Shown here in pieces: positions 11,468 through 23,314 of a stretch of 64,000 nt of DNA. The position numbers were made by a program, and so were the translations under genes. Source of the stretch: Imbricaverruca yamaguchii (taxonomy: Eukaryota; Arthropoda; Thecostraca; Neoverrucidae); NCBI GenBank assembly GCA_034440575.1, contig JAOTOL010001470.1, positions 891,001-955,000 on the forward strand. Reading direction: 5' to 3'. Numbering within the stretch: the stretch's first letter is position 1; the number at the start of each line of letters is the position of its first letter. The notes beneath the pieces were generated by a model. The model had not been told where the DNA came from. It did not search any database and was given only the letters and a program-made list of their open reading frames with translations.

Positions 11468-13254
11468 GTACGAACTCGGCTCAGTGTGTATTCAAAGTAT
11501 TCTGTATATTCGCACGGCGCGGCATCTTATTGGATAAACCGCTAGCGGCGAGCCTATGCCAGGTGGCAGGTGGCAGACCATTGTGACAGACCATTGCACT
11601 GGAGCAGACCGCTGAACATCTCCCTCTCTAACGGCAGATTAAATGAGCCCACATCATAACAGCACGCGGACTGCACCGGGTTTATGGTTGCAATGCTGCC
11701 AGGCATGCACAATAGCTTGAAGCAGGGAGTTAGTTACCCACGAACAATGGCAGAATCGGACGTCGGTGATCTATACATACTACAGAGGTTTGCTACGCCG
11801 GCTCGGCGAGCGGAGACGCGGACACTACACTAACGACCATCAGTCATCAGGCACCCGACACCAGACATGAGTAAGCAGAACCGCTGCGCGTGCGTTTGTA
11901 GCTGTCGGCCGGTCGCGATGCAGCGCAGGCCGCCGGCGTGTCGGGTCGCGGGTGCTGACGCTAATCCGCAGGGGCTTGTTGTTCGCCGCGGCTCGACTGA
12001 CGGGCTGGAGTCGGATTGCTCTCGGCCGGCTTTGTCAGCGGGGCGAACGGGGGGGGGGGTCCGACTGTGGTTGGCGATTTTGACGGGGAGCCAGCCGTGG
12101 TGGGGCACTAGATAGCTGCGGTCAGACATGGAGCTTTCCACGGTGCCTTTTACGAGAAACCGGAGGTGTGGGCGGATTTCATCCACCTATCCGCTGCGCG
12201 TGCTAACCAGTTAAGCACCAACTCTAGTTAACACTACTCATATGGGTGTTGCATGACACGAAACGGCTTAATACATCAAGATTCCTGCCTATGTCTTCGT
12301 ATTATCACACTTGATATCATCCATGTTTATCATCACCTCACTCGTCACACGCAAAGTAAAGCATTCTGTTGGTGCTGCCAATGTTATCAGACAACGGATG
12401 TTGATGGAGAGCTATTTGATGAATCATTAGGTCACCATGGCCGGACTATCCGGAGGGTGTCCGCACGAACGTACGACGTGCGTTCCTTCAGTAAACTGCA
12501 CGTATATGCGTATCATGATAGTAACGAATAAACTACATGAACGATATGTGCCCCTGAGTTTTCCCATAGATTAGCTTGGGTTTTATTACTCACTGTTTTA
12601 TACCGGTGTTCTTTTCTTTCCAAAACTAACTGTTATGGATTACTTGTTCTTTTCTATTTAGGTGGTTTCTGATTTTTTTCTCTCCATATCTTAAAGTACA
12701 TGCCAGTGGAGGAAAGGAAGTTGGGAATGTGCTATTGGAATGCTGGATGTTTGCCATTAAGGAATGTTTTGATGCTGAAGTTGAGATGGTTTTTCTTCCG
12801 GTATGTGATAAGTGGTTGTCGTTTGACGTATTTATGACAGTAGACGATGGCGTGATGTACTGTGAGTGTTATGTTGATATGTCCGTGATGTCACCAACGC
12901 GTTTCTATTCGCATTCGAATATGCATCCGTTTAACCTCTGAATTCGACCACACTGGAACGTAGTATTTACCAGGAGGGAATACACAGTTGATCAACTCAT
13001 TACTTCCGCACAATTTTCTCGGTAGAGGAGAAAACGGAACATAAAAGTAATCACAACGTACCATATGCATTCACCAGACCAGCGTACACCTAGTCATTTT
13101 GTGATTTTGTCGGCTGGACGAATGGTGTGCTGGAGCGCTGCGCCTCCCTTTGCTCGAGGAAGTAGTGCGAGCAAGAGGGGGAGGGGACGGGGGCTCGTAC
13201 CTCGCGAACAAGAAAGAAAAATCATATTCCATCATGTTTACATTCGGCCACAGA
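11468..13254. other. Unassigned region with a GC-rich patch
   Basis: 11830-12190 is GC- and CpG-rich, with a run of ten or more G near 12050; it could be promoter-like or part of an element. 12389-12531 may be a terminal exon of the preceding candidate gene (acceptor-like TTATCAG, stop overlapping AATAAA). A second acceptor (TGTTCTTTTCTATTTAG) ends at 12660, followed by an open frame to a GTATGT donor-like site near 12801. Confidence 0.3.
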
Positions 13255-13460
13255 TATTCAGATTCGTTAAACACTCGCAGTCCTGCGATTCGCTTTAAAC
13301 CTTTTACACAGATAGTCTTCGGCTCGCTGATTACAGTGGTCGCAGTAACTTCAACACAAATTTAAGGCTGAGTTCCAGAGGTCAAGGACGATAGTCTGAG
13401 CAAGGCCGTCGACTTCTCATCCCTATGATTTGGATTAAAACATATTATTGTATAGTCGTA
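13255..13460 (+). repeat. Tandem repeat family A, single diverged unit
   Basis: Begins with ATTCAGATTCGTTAAACAC, as in the 6.1-kb array, and continues through CCAGAGGTCAAGGACG to ATGATTTGGATTAAAAC. The left half of the palindrome is lost here. Confidence 0.7.
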
Positions 13461-14177
13461 TATAACCAGGACATATTCACGAAAATTCGTCTCAGGTTAG
13501 TGACCTGAGCTGTATCAGTGGCCTGACCTGATCTAACAACACACTCTACACCACCTTTGGAATGAATGTCCGCATGTCTGTGCAATTTCATTGCATTGAA
13601 TTGCATTGGGAAATTTTTGTAAGACGCTGCAGAAAGAAACACGATCTTGCCTGCCCACCTACGTGCGGGACGAAATGATTAGCATAGTGTTATCTAGCAA
13701 CTACTGTGATCGGAACACTGCGTGATCTAAAATACAAAATTGCATCTCATAAAATGCAATGAATGTCCCATATGATACCAACATCTTCGGCGCTTTCTCG
13801 CCAGCCGTTTTTCATTTATACTCGAAACAACAATGGTGGAATGGTAACAACAGTCGTTCCCGCGTCCTGCGCGGGTTAACACTCACAGCAAAACACTATG
13901 TGTTCCGTAGCCAGCAAAAACAGTCATAATTTTAATAATTATGGCAACCGCATGGTAGTGGGATGCGTGGAATTTGCTCCCATATGTTGGTTTTATTACT
14001 ATTTCTCCATCGTAAGATGGCAAGTGTCGCTAGTATTTCATTCATGCTCTGACGAGAGATCGTCTCGCTAACACCGCCGTGGTGGCACTCTTTGCCATTT
14101 GATGCAGGACAGCATTTGATTACATGATGTGATTTGGCTTCTTCCAGTCCAGTATATCGATCGTTGATATTGCATGA
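13461..14177. other. Intergenic region upstream of the MULE-Ulp1 gene
   Basis: Nothing recognisable. It may hold the left end of the DNA transposon that carries the next gene, but I found no terminal inverted repeat here matching the downstream flank by eye. Confidence 0.3.
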
Positions 14178-14277
14178 ATGAGATGTGTGTCAGAAACCAC
14201 AAAAACATTGCCTAGCTTCCGAAATTACAGCCCCCCTTGTCAAGGGATATTCCGCCGCGCCTCCCTGTGTACCCTGC

Positions 14278-14605
14278 CACTTGAGGAATATTCACCCAAC
14301 GATCAAAGCTTTTACACACAAATCCAGCTACTGTACATGGCTTGCACCGCCATTGACAATATTACCGATGTTAAGACGTTACTAACTTCAAATAGCGACT
14401 CGGAACCCGTCATCAAAGAAAGGATGAGAAAATAGCCAAGCACACACCGCACCTATGTGTTCCTAGAATATTCACCTGACGGCAAAATCTTTACACACAC
14501 ACAACTTAAAATAGCAACTTGAATCACTTCATCGCCTCAAAGACTAAGCGAACAGACCAACATACACCGTGCCATTGTGTAACCTACCATTTTCTGAATA
14601 ACATA
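14278..14605 (+). repeat. Two diverged tandem copies, about 180 bp
   Basis: ATATTCACCCAACGATCAAA then TTTACACACA near 14290-14320 recurs as ATATTCACCTGACGGCAAAA then TTTACACACA near 14468-14500. Downstream words also repeat (ATAGCGACT/ATAGCAACT, ACACACCGCAC/ACATACACCGTGC). Both copies lie directly upstream of the MULE-Ulp1 gene and may be subterminal repeats or promoter DNA. Confidence 0.55.
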
Positions 14606-14640
14606 TCTTACAAAATGTTGTACACAGCCAGGCATCGGGA

Positions 14641-14720
14641 CGGGGATGACCGAGTGGTTAAGGTGTTGGGCTCTGAGTACGAGCTGTCTGTTGAAAAATG
14701 TGTGTTGTCAGGTGAAAATT
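14641..14720 (+). mobile_element. tRNA-like SINE head, degenerate
   Basis: GATGACCGAGTGGTTAAGG is a good A box of Ser/Leu-tRNA type. An anticodon-like stem-loop follows (GGCTC, 7-base loop, GAGCT), then a decayed B box. It matches the head of the minus-strand element at 34140-34290. It ends about 100 bp before the ATG of the next gene. Confidence 0.5.
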
Positions 14721-14825
14721 CCAGACACGGCAGTGTGCACAATGACAGGACAGACTGGTCTGTTGAATGCATAGGGTACACAGTGATTAGTTTTGTTCTG
14801 ATCCGTCTTCGCCTCTAGCGAGCAA

Positions 14826-17800
14826 ATGGATGCGGATAAAAAAATCGTTCAGCTGAAGTGCATACCATCGTCAGAAATGTTTATTGCTCATTATTCAAGT
14901 CTTGCCGAATTAGGACGTACACGAATGTGTGTTTTAATGTGGATACAAAAACGCTGGTCAGATGACAGAGGTCACTGCTTCTGCTGCGGAACGATATTTC
15001 AAGATATCAACAAACATTTTGCTCACGAGACTTTCGTGACAGCATTTATCATACGAATTACTTTCCAGTACTTCGCTCGAGAGCACCGCCAACACCAATG
15101 CCGGACTCTTTTTTTCTCAGCGAAGCAATTGAGAGCCGTTTGTGCTTTTCATATTAGTTTATTATATAATTATACTCTATCTAAGCAACTCATTATGTAC
15201 TGCAGCAATCATGCAAATCAAGTCACTAACGTGGATTTCCTGGGACATTTACAGGCGATGTCATCGGCCATCACATACACCATGGACCAACCTGATCCGG
15301 CCGGTATTCGTCAACCCCATGGCTGGATGTTCTGGAAGAGTGTAACAAGAAGACTTATAGTCTGCAAGAACCAGCGACGGAGGAAGTCAGCCCTTCGCCG
15401 AGCCAAATCACTGTGGTCGCTGTACCGAAGAAATTCAAACTTCCGAGCCTGGGTACTCAGTCTCACTGGCAACATCACAACACCCAGGACGCCGACACCA
15501 GACATCATTCACACATCCAGACCACCGACACCAGAAAGCACCCACGCACACAGGACCCAGGAAAGTATCCACAAACATATGGCAACAAAAAACATTCAAG
15601 CAGCTAGGGCACCAGAAGGCATGTACGCACCCGGGACACCAGAAAAAATCCACACGCCCAGAACACCAGAAACCATCCACCAGCCCAGGACATCGGAAAA
15701 CACACACAAACCGAGGATGCCGACACCAGATAGCAACTGTTCACCCAGGACACCGATGCCCAGCCCAAGTAGAGATTTCGACTACCGTAAATCAGCCCAT
15801 TCGCAGTCCACCATAATGACTATTTCCAGACGCACCTGGAACGAAATTTATGACGGAGAAATAAGAGAGGGGTGGACAAAAGTCATGAACAGAAAACTGA
15901 TGGAGATACTAAAGCCTGCATGCATCCTTGTCTTCAAAACCCGACGGGTCAAAAAACAAGAATCGCGCAAACGCACTGGACCGTTCTTCACGGCTAGCGC
16001 GCGCTGTAAAATCCCTGGCTGCCACACTTATCGACTGCACATGGAAAACCATCCGGAAGAGACAACGTCCAAACTGCTTGATGTCACAGTCATTAAATAT
16101 GGATCACCACGGCATGGCGACTTCTTTTCTCACCGCCGACTGACTGGAAAAGACCGAAGATCAGCTGCAGATATGGTAAACGTGCATGGAGTATACCAAG
16201 CACGTGGTATGCTGTTGGACGAGGCCCCAGAAAATCAACTGAGAGCAGGCAACCTTACGGAGGCACCACCTGCTCAAGTGCTTCGCCAGGCGGGATACGA
16301 GCGGCGGCAAAGCGGCAGGTATTCCTTGGACTGGTGTGAAGATATTGCGACCACCATGAGGGTATCCCAAGACGAAGATATTGTCAGCAAAAAACTGCCA
16401 GGGGGAGTTCACTTGGTAGGAAAGAACCCCCTGTCGGTGCACATGTACAGGGAACACTTCTTAAAAAAATTTGCAAAACAGCCATCTGTGATCCATGTAG
16501 ACGCCACCGGTGCAGTAACAAAGCAGGTGGGAGATAAACGACCTCTCCTCTACGTCATCCTAGCTAAAGCGGACGAGGGCACCAGCTATCCTCTGGGGCA
16601 AATGCTGTCAGAGAGCCACAGTGCTCCCTCAATCGGCCACTTTTTTAGCCAAACAGCCCGAGATTACAAAGTGGTAACAGGGGCGCAGTTCAAACCAAAG
16701 CGGATTGTTACCGATTATTCATGGGCGATCATACATGCAGCTGCCGAGGGAATCACGAAAACTAACCTCCTCACATATCTAGACGAGTGCTGGCAGAGTA
16801 TCCATGGAGAATGTCAACCACCTGAAACACTTCTCAGCTTGTGCTGTGCACATGTGAGTCAACAGCTGTCCAGAGAGCTGAAAAATATCAAACTCGCTAA
16901 AGAAACAAGGCAAAGTTACATGTGGCTGTTCGCAAAAGCCCAGCAGGCGACATCTCTTCAGGCCCTCGACCGACTGCTTCGGATAATCTGTAGACTTGCC
17001 CTGTCGACCAAGGAGGTAACCATCCTCGATATGAGCTACCCAGCTGGTAATGAGGACTCGCCAGATGACAGCGCGCGAGATGATTCTCATCGTACACGCT
17101 TCAGGGTGAAGTCAACGTATCGCACGAAAACAAAGTTTGGAAGACACTTTGATCGCGTCCGGCCGGAGGTCGAATCCGAGTTGAACCAAGATGATAAGCA
17201 AGGAGAGACTATCACAAACCCATTTTATTGTCCGCGTATGTTGAGGTATATGTTAGGAACTATCATGCCTCTCGCCCCACTGTGGGCACATCTTCTGAGC
17301 AAGAAGACGACTTCTAATGCCTGTGTTGAGAGCTTCATGAGAGTTCTGAAAAAAGAGATGCTGCGAGGTCGGCGTCGGATGCATCCGGGTGACTTTGTCC
17401 GAGTTCTTCTAAAAGATACAGCGCGTAGAATCAAACAAGACTCCATGCCGTACCGTCCAATGGCCAGCAAAAAGCAGTGGAAAAGAAGAACTTCCGTATC
17501 ATCCAATACAATACTGGAGGAGGAAGGATGGAATAAAAGAGGACAACCCGCGACAAAAACACGAACCTACCTGAGCAGGAAAACCCCACCAACCAGCATG
17601 CAAGATGTTCTGTCGGTCAAGAGATCGCAGCATGATTCCGATGCTGTACCTTCATCCGGATCCACCATTCACAGTACCTATTTCCAACACAAATCCTACC
17701 ATACTGAGGAAAAAGTCGAATGTGAAGCAGAAGGAGCGTCAATGACGAAAGAACAAGAACACGAGGCAAATATCTCAGAGACGCAACCTGAGGAGAATGT

Positions 17801-18578
17801 AATAGATCTATCACAGGAAGAACATCTATCAGCTGAGGAAACAACGACTCCACCCAATACGCATCTGGGATTCGTGTCACATAGTGACATGGCATCTCTG
17901 TCCGGCACAAACTGGCTAAATGATAATATTTTGGCAGCTTTCATGGGAACAGAAGTTGAAAGAACGGGAGCATCAGTGGCGATATTTGCTGCGCAGTTCC
18001 TACAAGTGCTGAAGGCTTGCGACATCAGTACTGCCTTGCGTGACGCTGCAGCGCGGCACACCGAGCTGCAGCGTCCAGTCTGGATCTTGCCAGTAAACTC
18101 TTTCGGGAATATGCACTGGTCCCTGGTAGTTGTAGACTTCACAACACAGATCATCGGCTGCTTCGACTCCTTAGGATATTCTATCACCAAGGCTGAAATG
18201 ACACTTCTCCAAAAATTCATCGTTCTGACAAGGCCAAGAGCCTCCCTGCAGTGGCATCGATGGCGATACGCTTGCCCTTACAATGTAGACAGGCAGCAAG
18301 ACGGCAGCAGCTGCGGAGTGCACATCTGCCTGTATGTGCACATCATGCTCTCGGGAATTCGACGAAACATGAACCTCGGTCGTCAAGAAATTGCGGCAAC
18401 ACGAGCCTATATAAGGAACCAAATTATAACGTCAAAAAAGTGTCCAAATGCATTTGTAGGAACGTTATCTAAGGGACAGGATATAAAAATGTTTGTTGTC
18501 GCTCCTGCAAAAATGGAGCACCACATGGACTGGCAAGGGCTTCTCATAAAAATGGGATCAAGTGCTCTGAATGAATGA
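14826..18578 (+). CDS. MULE-type transposase fused to Ulp1/SENP-like cysteine protease
   Basis: An uninterrupted 1250-codon frame. Residues about 220-315 are Thr/Pro-rich tandem repeats (RTPETIH-like, about 11 residues each). A zinc-finger-like segment (ARCKIPGCHTYRLH) near 395-410 precedes the catalytic core, as in Mutator-like transposases. The core shows Asp559 (HVDATG), Asp630 (IVTDYS), a Cys673/Cys674-x-His676 motif (LCCAH) and Glu835 (NACVESF), i.e. the MULE D-D-CxxH-E order. Residues about 1050-1210 form an Ulp1-type protease with His1097 (MHWSL), Asp1114 (CFDSLG), Gln1157/1158 and Cys1163 (DGSSCGVH). Ulp1 enzymes cleave SUMO-like modifiers, and Ulp1-carrying MULEs are known in plants and some animals. 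All key residues are present, so it may be active. I could not find terminal inverted repeats. Confidence 0.85.
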   Translation: MDADKKIVQLKCIPSSEMFIAHYSSLAELGRTRMCVLMWIQKRWSDDRGHCFCCGTIFQDINKHFAHETFVTAFIIRITFQYFAREHRQHQCRTLFFSAKQLRAVCAFHISLLYNYTLSKQLIMYCSNHANQVTNVDFLGHLQAMSSAITYTMDQPDPAGIRQPHGWMFWKSVTRRLIVCKNQRRRKSALRRAKSLWSLYRRNSNFRAWVLSLTGNITTPRTPTPDIIHTSRPPTPESTHAHRTQESIHKHMATKNIQAARAPEGMYAPGTPEKIHTPRTPETIHQPRTSENTHKPRMPTPDSNCSPRTPMPSPSRDFDYRKSAHSQSTIMTISRRTWNEIYDGEIREGWTKVMNRKLMEILKPACILVFKTRRVKKQESRKRTGPFFTASARCKIPGCHTYRLHMENHPEETTSKLLDVTVIKYGSPRHGDFFSHRRLTGKDRRSAADMVNVHGVYQARGMLLDEAPENQLRAGNLTEAPPAQVLRQAGYERRQSGRYSLDWCEDIATTMRVSQDEDIVSKKLPGGVHLVGKNPLSVHMYREHFLKKFAKQPSVIHVDATGAVTKQVGDKRPLLYVILAKADEGTSYPLGQMLSESHSAPSIGHFFSQTARDYKVVTGAQFKPKRIVTDYSWAIIHAAAEGITKTNLLTYLDECWQSIHGECQPPETLLSLCCAHVSQQLSRELKNIKLAKETRQSYMWLFAKAQQATSLQALDRLLRIICRLALSTKEVTILDMSYPAGNEDSPDDSARDDSHRTRFRVKSTYRTKTKFGRHFDRVRPEVESELNQDDKQGETITNPFYCPRMLRYMLGTIMPLAPLWAHLLSKKTTSNACVESFMRVLKKEMLRGRRRMHPGDFVRVLLKDTARRIKQDSMPYRPMASKKQWKRRTSVSSNTILEEEGWNKRGQPATKTRTYLSRKTPPTSMQDVLSVKRSQHDSDAVPSSGSTIHSTYFQHKSYHTEEKVECEAEGASMTKEQEHEANISETQPEENVIDLSQEEHLSAEETTTPPNTHLGFVSHSDMASLSGTNWLNDNILAAFMGTEVERTGASVAIFAAQFLQVLKACDISTALRDAAARHTELQRPVWILPVNSFGNMHWSLVVVDFTTQIIGCFDSLGYSITKAEMTLLQKFIVLTRPRASLQWHRWRYACPYNVDRQQDGSSCGVHICLYVHIMLSGIRRNMNLGRQEIAATRAYIRNQIITSKKCPNAFVGTLSKGQDIKMFVVAPAKMEHHMDWQGLLIKMGSSALNE
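15478..15770 (+). repeat. Coding minisatellite, about 33 bp per unit
   Basis: In-frame imperfect repeats inside the MULE-Ulp1 gene with the core CCAGGACACCAGAAA plus HTP/IHxPRTP-type residues. Unit length varies in steps of 3 bp, so the frame is kept. It encodes a probably disordered linker between the N-terminal region and the transposase core. Confidence 0.75.
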
Positions 18579-19689
18579 GGAACCAGATGGCATACAAAAC
18601 CGACCGTTATGAGGCCTGCTGCACATCAACATGGCACTACTGCCCTTACCCGACTTCTGCAACTACTTGGCGTGTATTCCGCATATCGCAGCTGGGCACT
18701 GTGAAGTGCAACACGACCCTTAGTCACCCGATGTCGTGCCAGAACTCATGGCAGTACCTTGCAGGCGAATGGGTGGCTCGGCGGAAGCCAGCGACGGGCA
18801 GGACTGGCGGCTTAAGTGTGCTCTGTGTTTGTTGGGTATGATCAGGATTTGTGTTTGGTTTGGCCGGAGGAATACGTTTTGGTCATATATACTCCTTACT
18901 GAATAGGGCCCATGCTGCACCTGCCCAAACCCCTCACAATGTTCATATGTTCCGCGCTCAGCAGTCTAGTGGCTAGTTTGTTTATGTTTGACATAAATTA
19001 GAGTGATGTGACTGAACGTCTGAGCTTGTTCATCGTGTTGAAGTGTTGTGAGCATTATCTCGGAACTGTGTGCTTTGAGCATTCCATCGCGTTGACGGTA
19101 CTCTGGCCAATGGCATTGTGTGCACCCGATGACTCCCACCCACTGGGACACTCCCTGCCACGTCCTGTGAGAGTGGTCGTCCTCTGTTGAGCCAAGCAAC
19201 GTATCCTGGCCAGCAGCGAGTACAACTCGCACAAGCTTTCCAGATCTTGCGTCGCCTCGCTCTAAATCTTCACCTACAGTAGCTGGATTAAAACGTGTTG
19301 CTACATGTAGCCTGGTACGGCGAACAGGACACCCTGAGGACTGGAAATGTCGCTCGAGTGAAGCTGAGAGTAGTACTTGTTTCAAATGGATTCAGTGCAG
19401 ATCAGTGAGCGTGTTTGCCGTCTTGATCATGGAGATTCATGTCAAGCTTCAATATCAAAGGTCTCATAATGTTTATAGCGTTTTTGATAACCAACCATTC
19501 TCCAACATTACGACATTAGCATTACGTTCGTGCTGCGGCAGCTGCTCATTGTCAGGATGGCAATTGCATTGGGAAGTGTTCTTAAGTGTGCTACGAGCGG
19601 GGCCAGATGCCGAGGAATTTGTCTTCAACCATTGGAACATCAGTTCTTTTTTCCAGCATCATACATTTTTTCGATAGTACATAGATGCT
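18579..19689. other. Downstream flank of the MULE-Ulp1 gene
   Basis: Short chance frames only. No clear AATAAA close to the stop codon and no inverted copy of the 13.7-14.2 kb flank seen. The right end of the transposon should lie here if the gene is still part of one. Confidence 0.3.
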
Positions 19690-20780
19690 GAGAAATCATA
19701 GCATGCGTCCTTGACCTCTGAAGGTCAAAGCTTTCAATGTGATGGAAAATGACGCCGCCATTGCGATTAACGCGCAAAGTACTTTCTATTTCCAAATGGT
19801 ACACCCAAACTGGGATTCCTGGTGTTTGACGACTCTGAATCAATGGTCGAATGTAAATATGGTGGGGATACCTTTGGCTCTGTAGGGCTTATTTTTTAAT
19901 GTGACGCAAAACGGTTTTCCCCATTGAAATCAGCGCATTCAAGAGCATACCAGAGCACATTTTAGGCCAAATCGTAGGGGTCCGGGGTCAACGTCCTTGC
20001 TGAACAACCAGCGTCTTTGACCTCTGGAGGTCAAAGTTTCCAATATGATGCGAAATGACTGCCACCGCTGTACTCAGCGAGTCGAGTACTATATGTATGC
20101 AAGGATTCATGAGCATCACAGGGGTCCGGGTGTTTAACGAATCTGAATCTCAACGGTCGAATGTAAATATGGTGGATAAACATTTGGCTCTGTAGGGCTT
20201 ATTTTTCAATGTGACGCAAAATGGTTTTCACCATTGAACTCAGCACATTGACGAGCATACAATAGCATATTTTAGTCCAAATCGTATCGTACGGAGTCAA
20301 CGTCCTTGCTGAACAACCAGCGTCCTTGACCTCTGGAGGTCAAAGTTTCCAATGTGATGCGAAATGACTGCCACTACTGTAATCAGCGAACCGAGTACTA
20401 TATGTATGCAAGGATTCATGAGAATCGCAGGGGTCCGGTTCGACGATGTCGAACTTCGATGACCACTGGAGGTCAAGGCTTTCAATGTGACGGTAAATGA
20501 ATGGTACCACTGTAATGAACATTATTTGCTCTATCAATGTGCAAACTTTTGCAAAAATCGTAGGGGTCCGGTTGAATGACCTTGAAATTGGATTGCCTCT
20601 GGAGGTCAAACTTCTCAATGTGATGGAATATAAATGCTGCCGCTGTAATAAGCACACATAGTAACACATGTGTGCAATCTGTCGTCGAAATCGTAGGGGT
20701 CCGAGTTAACGACCTTGAACAAATTTGCCCTCTGGAAGTCAAAGTTCTTAATGTGATGGGAAGTAACTGGCACCGCTGTG
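19690..20780 (-). repeat. Tandem repeat family A, long array in inverse orientation
   Basis: Palindrome-bearing words (GACCTCTGGAGGTCAAAG and variants) sit near 19712, 20020, 20330, 20461, 20596 and 20729. Spacing is about 310 bp for the first units and about 133 bp for the last ones, so a roughly 133-bp monomer and a 310-bp compound unit coexist. Units also share AATCGTAGGGGTCCGG and AATGTGATG. Orientation is opposite to the 6.1- and 13.3-kb copies. Confidence 0.85.
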
Positions 20781-22359
20781 ATTATGTGTTGCAGAGCACA
20801 TCCTCAATCAAACTTGACGTTATCGGGTTGCATGACAGAGCTCACTCCCTTATGAACAAAAATCCACCAAGCTAAAATGGAAAACAGGATGATGGAGACC
20901 ACTTCCAAGCCAATCAGTTATCAGGATCGACCAGAATAGAAATAAAGGCTATGCGGCTTGGTTTTCTCTGGCTCCGGCATCCCGTACGTGATTGGCTTGT
21001 AGCACGATACCAGAGCCCGGGCTTGTATCACGCAGGCTGGGATGTGAACTCCAAATCAGCTGCAGAAAGCCTTCAGCGTGAGAAACCACCAACATTGAGA
21101 TCGAGTAACAATGATGGCTCCAGGGGCTGAAAGATGAACAATTATATACTGATCACTTGCGGTGTTTTCAGTTTTCTTGCCGGAGTACCTTTCAGCCAAA
21201 CTGAAAAGGCTGCAAATGTGCTACCGCAAATCATAGGCGTATGAACGTCTCAAAAAGTGGGAGGATCAGGGTCAACAGCAGAGGCGCACCCAGGAATTTC
21301 GCAAAGTGCCGCAGTTGAACACTTGGATAGAGAACCCGACAATTTTAATAGTGAACATACAACTTTCATTGCTAAGGAGGGGATAGGCCCCCTGGGCGCG
21401 CCTATGCTTAACAGCAACTTGTTGTCCTGAAGAAGAACGATCATCGCAGTATAATTATTCTCAAATTAACACTTCTCGCTGGACCTGGAACACTTCTTCA
21501 CGACCGAGGGATTCTTTTGTAATAGTAGGTTTATCTTCCTGGTGCGAGTGAAACAATGAAGTATTTCTGTTCAAGCAAAATTTCTTCAATTTCCGCTATA
21601 TGGTGAGTGTGTATGTGCGTGGGGGTAGCAAGCTTATTGGCCTTCCTCATGTACATGTGGTGTGCCCTAGCTTCCATGATATAGTACAAATATAGCATAG
21701 TACGTCTTTAAGATGTCCCCCGTTGTAAATGTTCACCGATGATGGTGATGAGAAAGAATATGGAAGAAAGTAGCTTACTTGCTGGCCCATGGCAAAAGAA
21801 GTGTCATCACTGATGCTGGAGAGGATGAGAAACAGGGAAGACGGGTGATCGCCGGTTGAAAATTCTTTGATCTGGTTTGTGGCAGACAAAGATTGGGACT
21901 GCTCCAATGCCAAGATTGTGGGGGAACTACTCCCATGCCCCCACTTCGTTACGCCACTGGGCATGCCACAATATTTTTATTGCTTAACAACGATGTCTAT
22001 GGAATACATGGCACAAAATCTACATTGATATGCCCATTTAACTGCTTGCACCATATGTCGTGTTTTCAGAATTATACACCCTGCAATCGGCATAAATTTA
22101 TCTCCCCGTCTTCGAGGTTCTTAAATATCGGCCTGGAGGAACACATCACTGGACGATGAAAAGCATTACTAGTAGTCTCCGTTGTAATTCGATGTTCCAG
22201 CACTTTTAATCCAAATGTCTTTATTGAATAGATTCTGGGATCAGAGGCTTTGCTAAGCAGAGCTTATTGCATATCCCATGAGCCCACCATCTGACCGAAC
22301 CATTTCTGTTGAACGACATAACTTGAATTCAATGTTTGACTTGCTGCCAACGCCACTAC
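20781..22359. other. Unassigned region left of the BEL element
   Basis: No supported gene. Near 21890-21965 a CCCCCAC...GTTACGCCACTG word looks like an element end seen often in invertebrate genomes (GTGGCGTAGC-type on the minus strand). Another GGGCGCGCC-containing snippet lies at 21385-21405. Confidence 0.35.
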
Positions 22360-23025
22360 TGCGAGAATTCTGCGCGCACATATTAATCACAGCATTTGAA
22401 ATACAAGCGTTAAATACATACATACATAACAATGCCACTTATTATCATTGCAACCACAACATTATAGTGCCACCATACTATCCCAACTCGAATGGTGTCC
22501 CGTCCTTCGATCCCTTTCAGGGGCAGGAGGGCCGGGCTGCTTGGCTTCGAGCGGTCACCTTCGGGGTCACGTTACAGTGATTCATACGGGTCGGCGCTTT
22601 GTCAGCGTCGGCCGCGACACGTGAGCAGTGGTCGGCCTCGGCAGTGAGACGCAAGAAGGGGTGGAGTGCGTGCTGCGTAAGCGCGTGGGACGAACGCTTG
22701 GACTGACCAAACTACGACTACGACTACCAGTCAACTTTAACTTACCGGTGCTAGGGCTCACAAAACTCTAGCATCAAAGTGGATCAATATTCACAGAGTG
22801 CTGTGACTACCTGAAGTAATCGAAAGGTAAGCCCGGCCTCCGTGATTGCCCATTGACGTTGCGTTCCCCGTGTTCATTACCTGCTACTGCCTATTCCATA
22901 ATACCTCACTCGCCTATTAATTTCCTGAACTAATCAGACACCAAAACAAACAATTTCTTACGAACACAATTCAACTTCAACACCATCGATATCATCTGTG
23001 TAGGGTTCACAAAATAATTCTTACA
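22360..23025 (+). repeat. BEL/Pao 5' LTR
   Basis: Starts TGCGAGAATTC and ends AATTCTTACA, so it has TG...CA ends. Identical by eye to the 3' LTR apart from one missing C in a C run near 22870. Near identity implies a recent insertion. Confidence 0.92.
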
Positions 23026-23314
23026 CAGATAACTGTGAATATTGTTTTTGGTGAATTGTACGTCGCACTAGCGGTCTAATTCAACCGGATCATTCATTGG
23101 CCACACACACATTGTTTTCTCGACAATCGGTTCTTTGTCGTTTGGCAAGGTTTTCATCTGGCTTTTCGGCAAGCTTTTCGCACAGAATTTGGGAGGATTT
23201 TCGCTTAGCTCTCGGCGGGATTCCGCCCAGCTTTTTCGCCTACATTTTCGCCTATATTTTCGCCTAGATTTACGCCTACACCGTTGCTTGTCAACAATTT
23301 TGTTGCTTTTCACC

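Noticed and set aside
14641..14720. Functional Ser/Leu tRNA gene
   Set aside because: The B box is decayed and the acceptor stem does not close; it matches a SINE head.
15435..15707. Minus-strand Cys/Trp-rich protein
   Set aside because: Antisense of the Thr/Pro-coding minisatellite in the MULE-Ulp1 gene.
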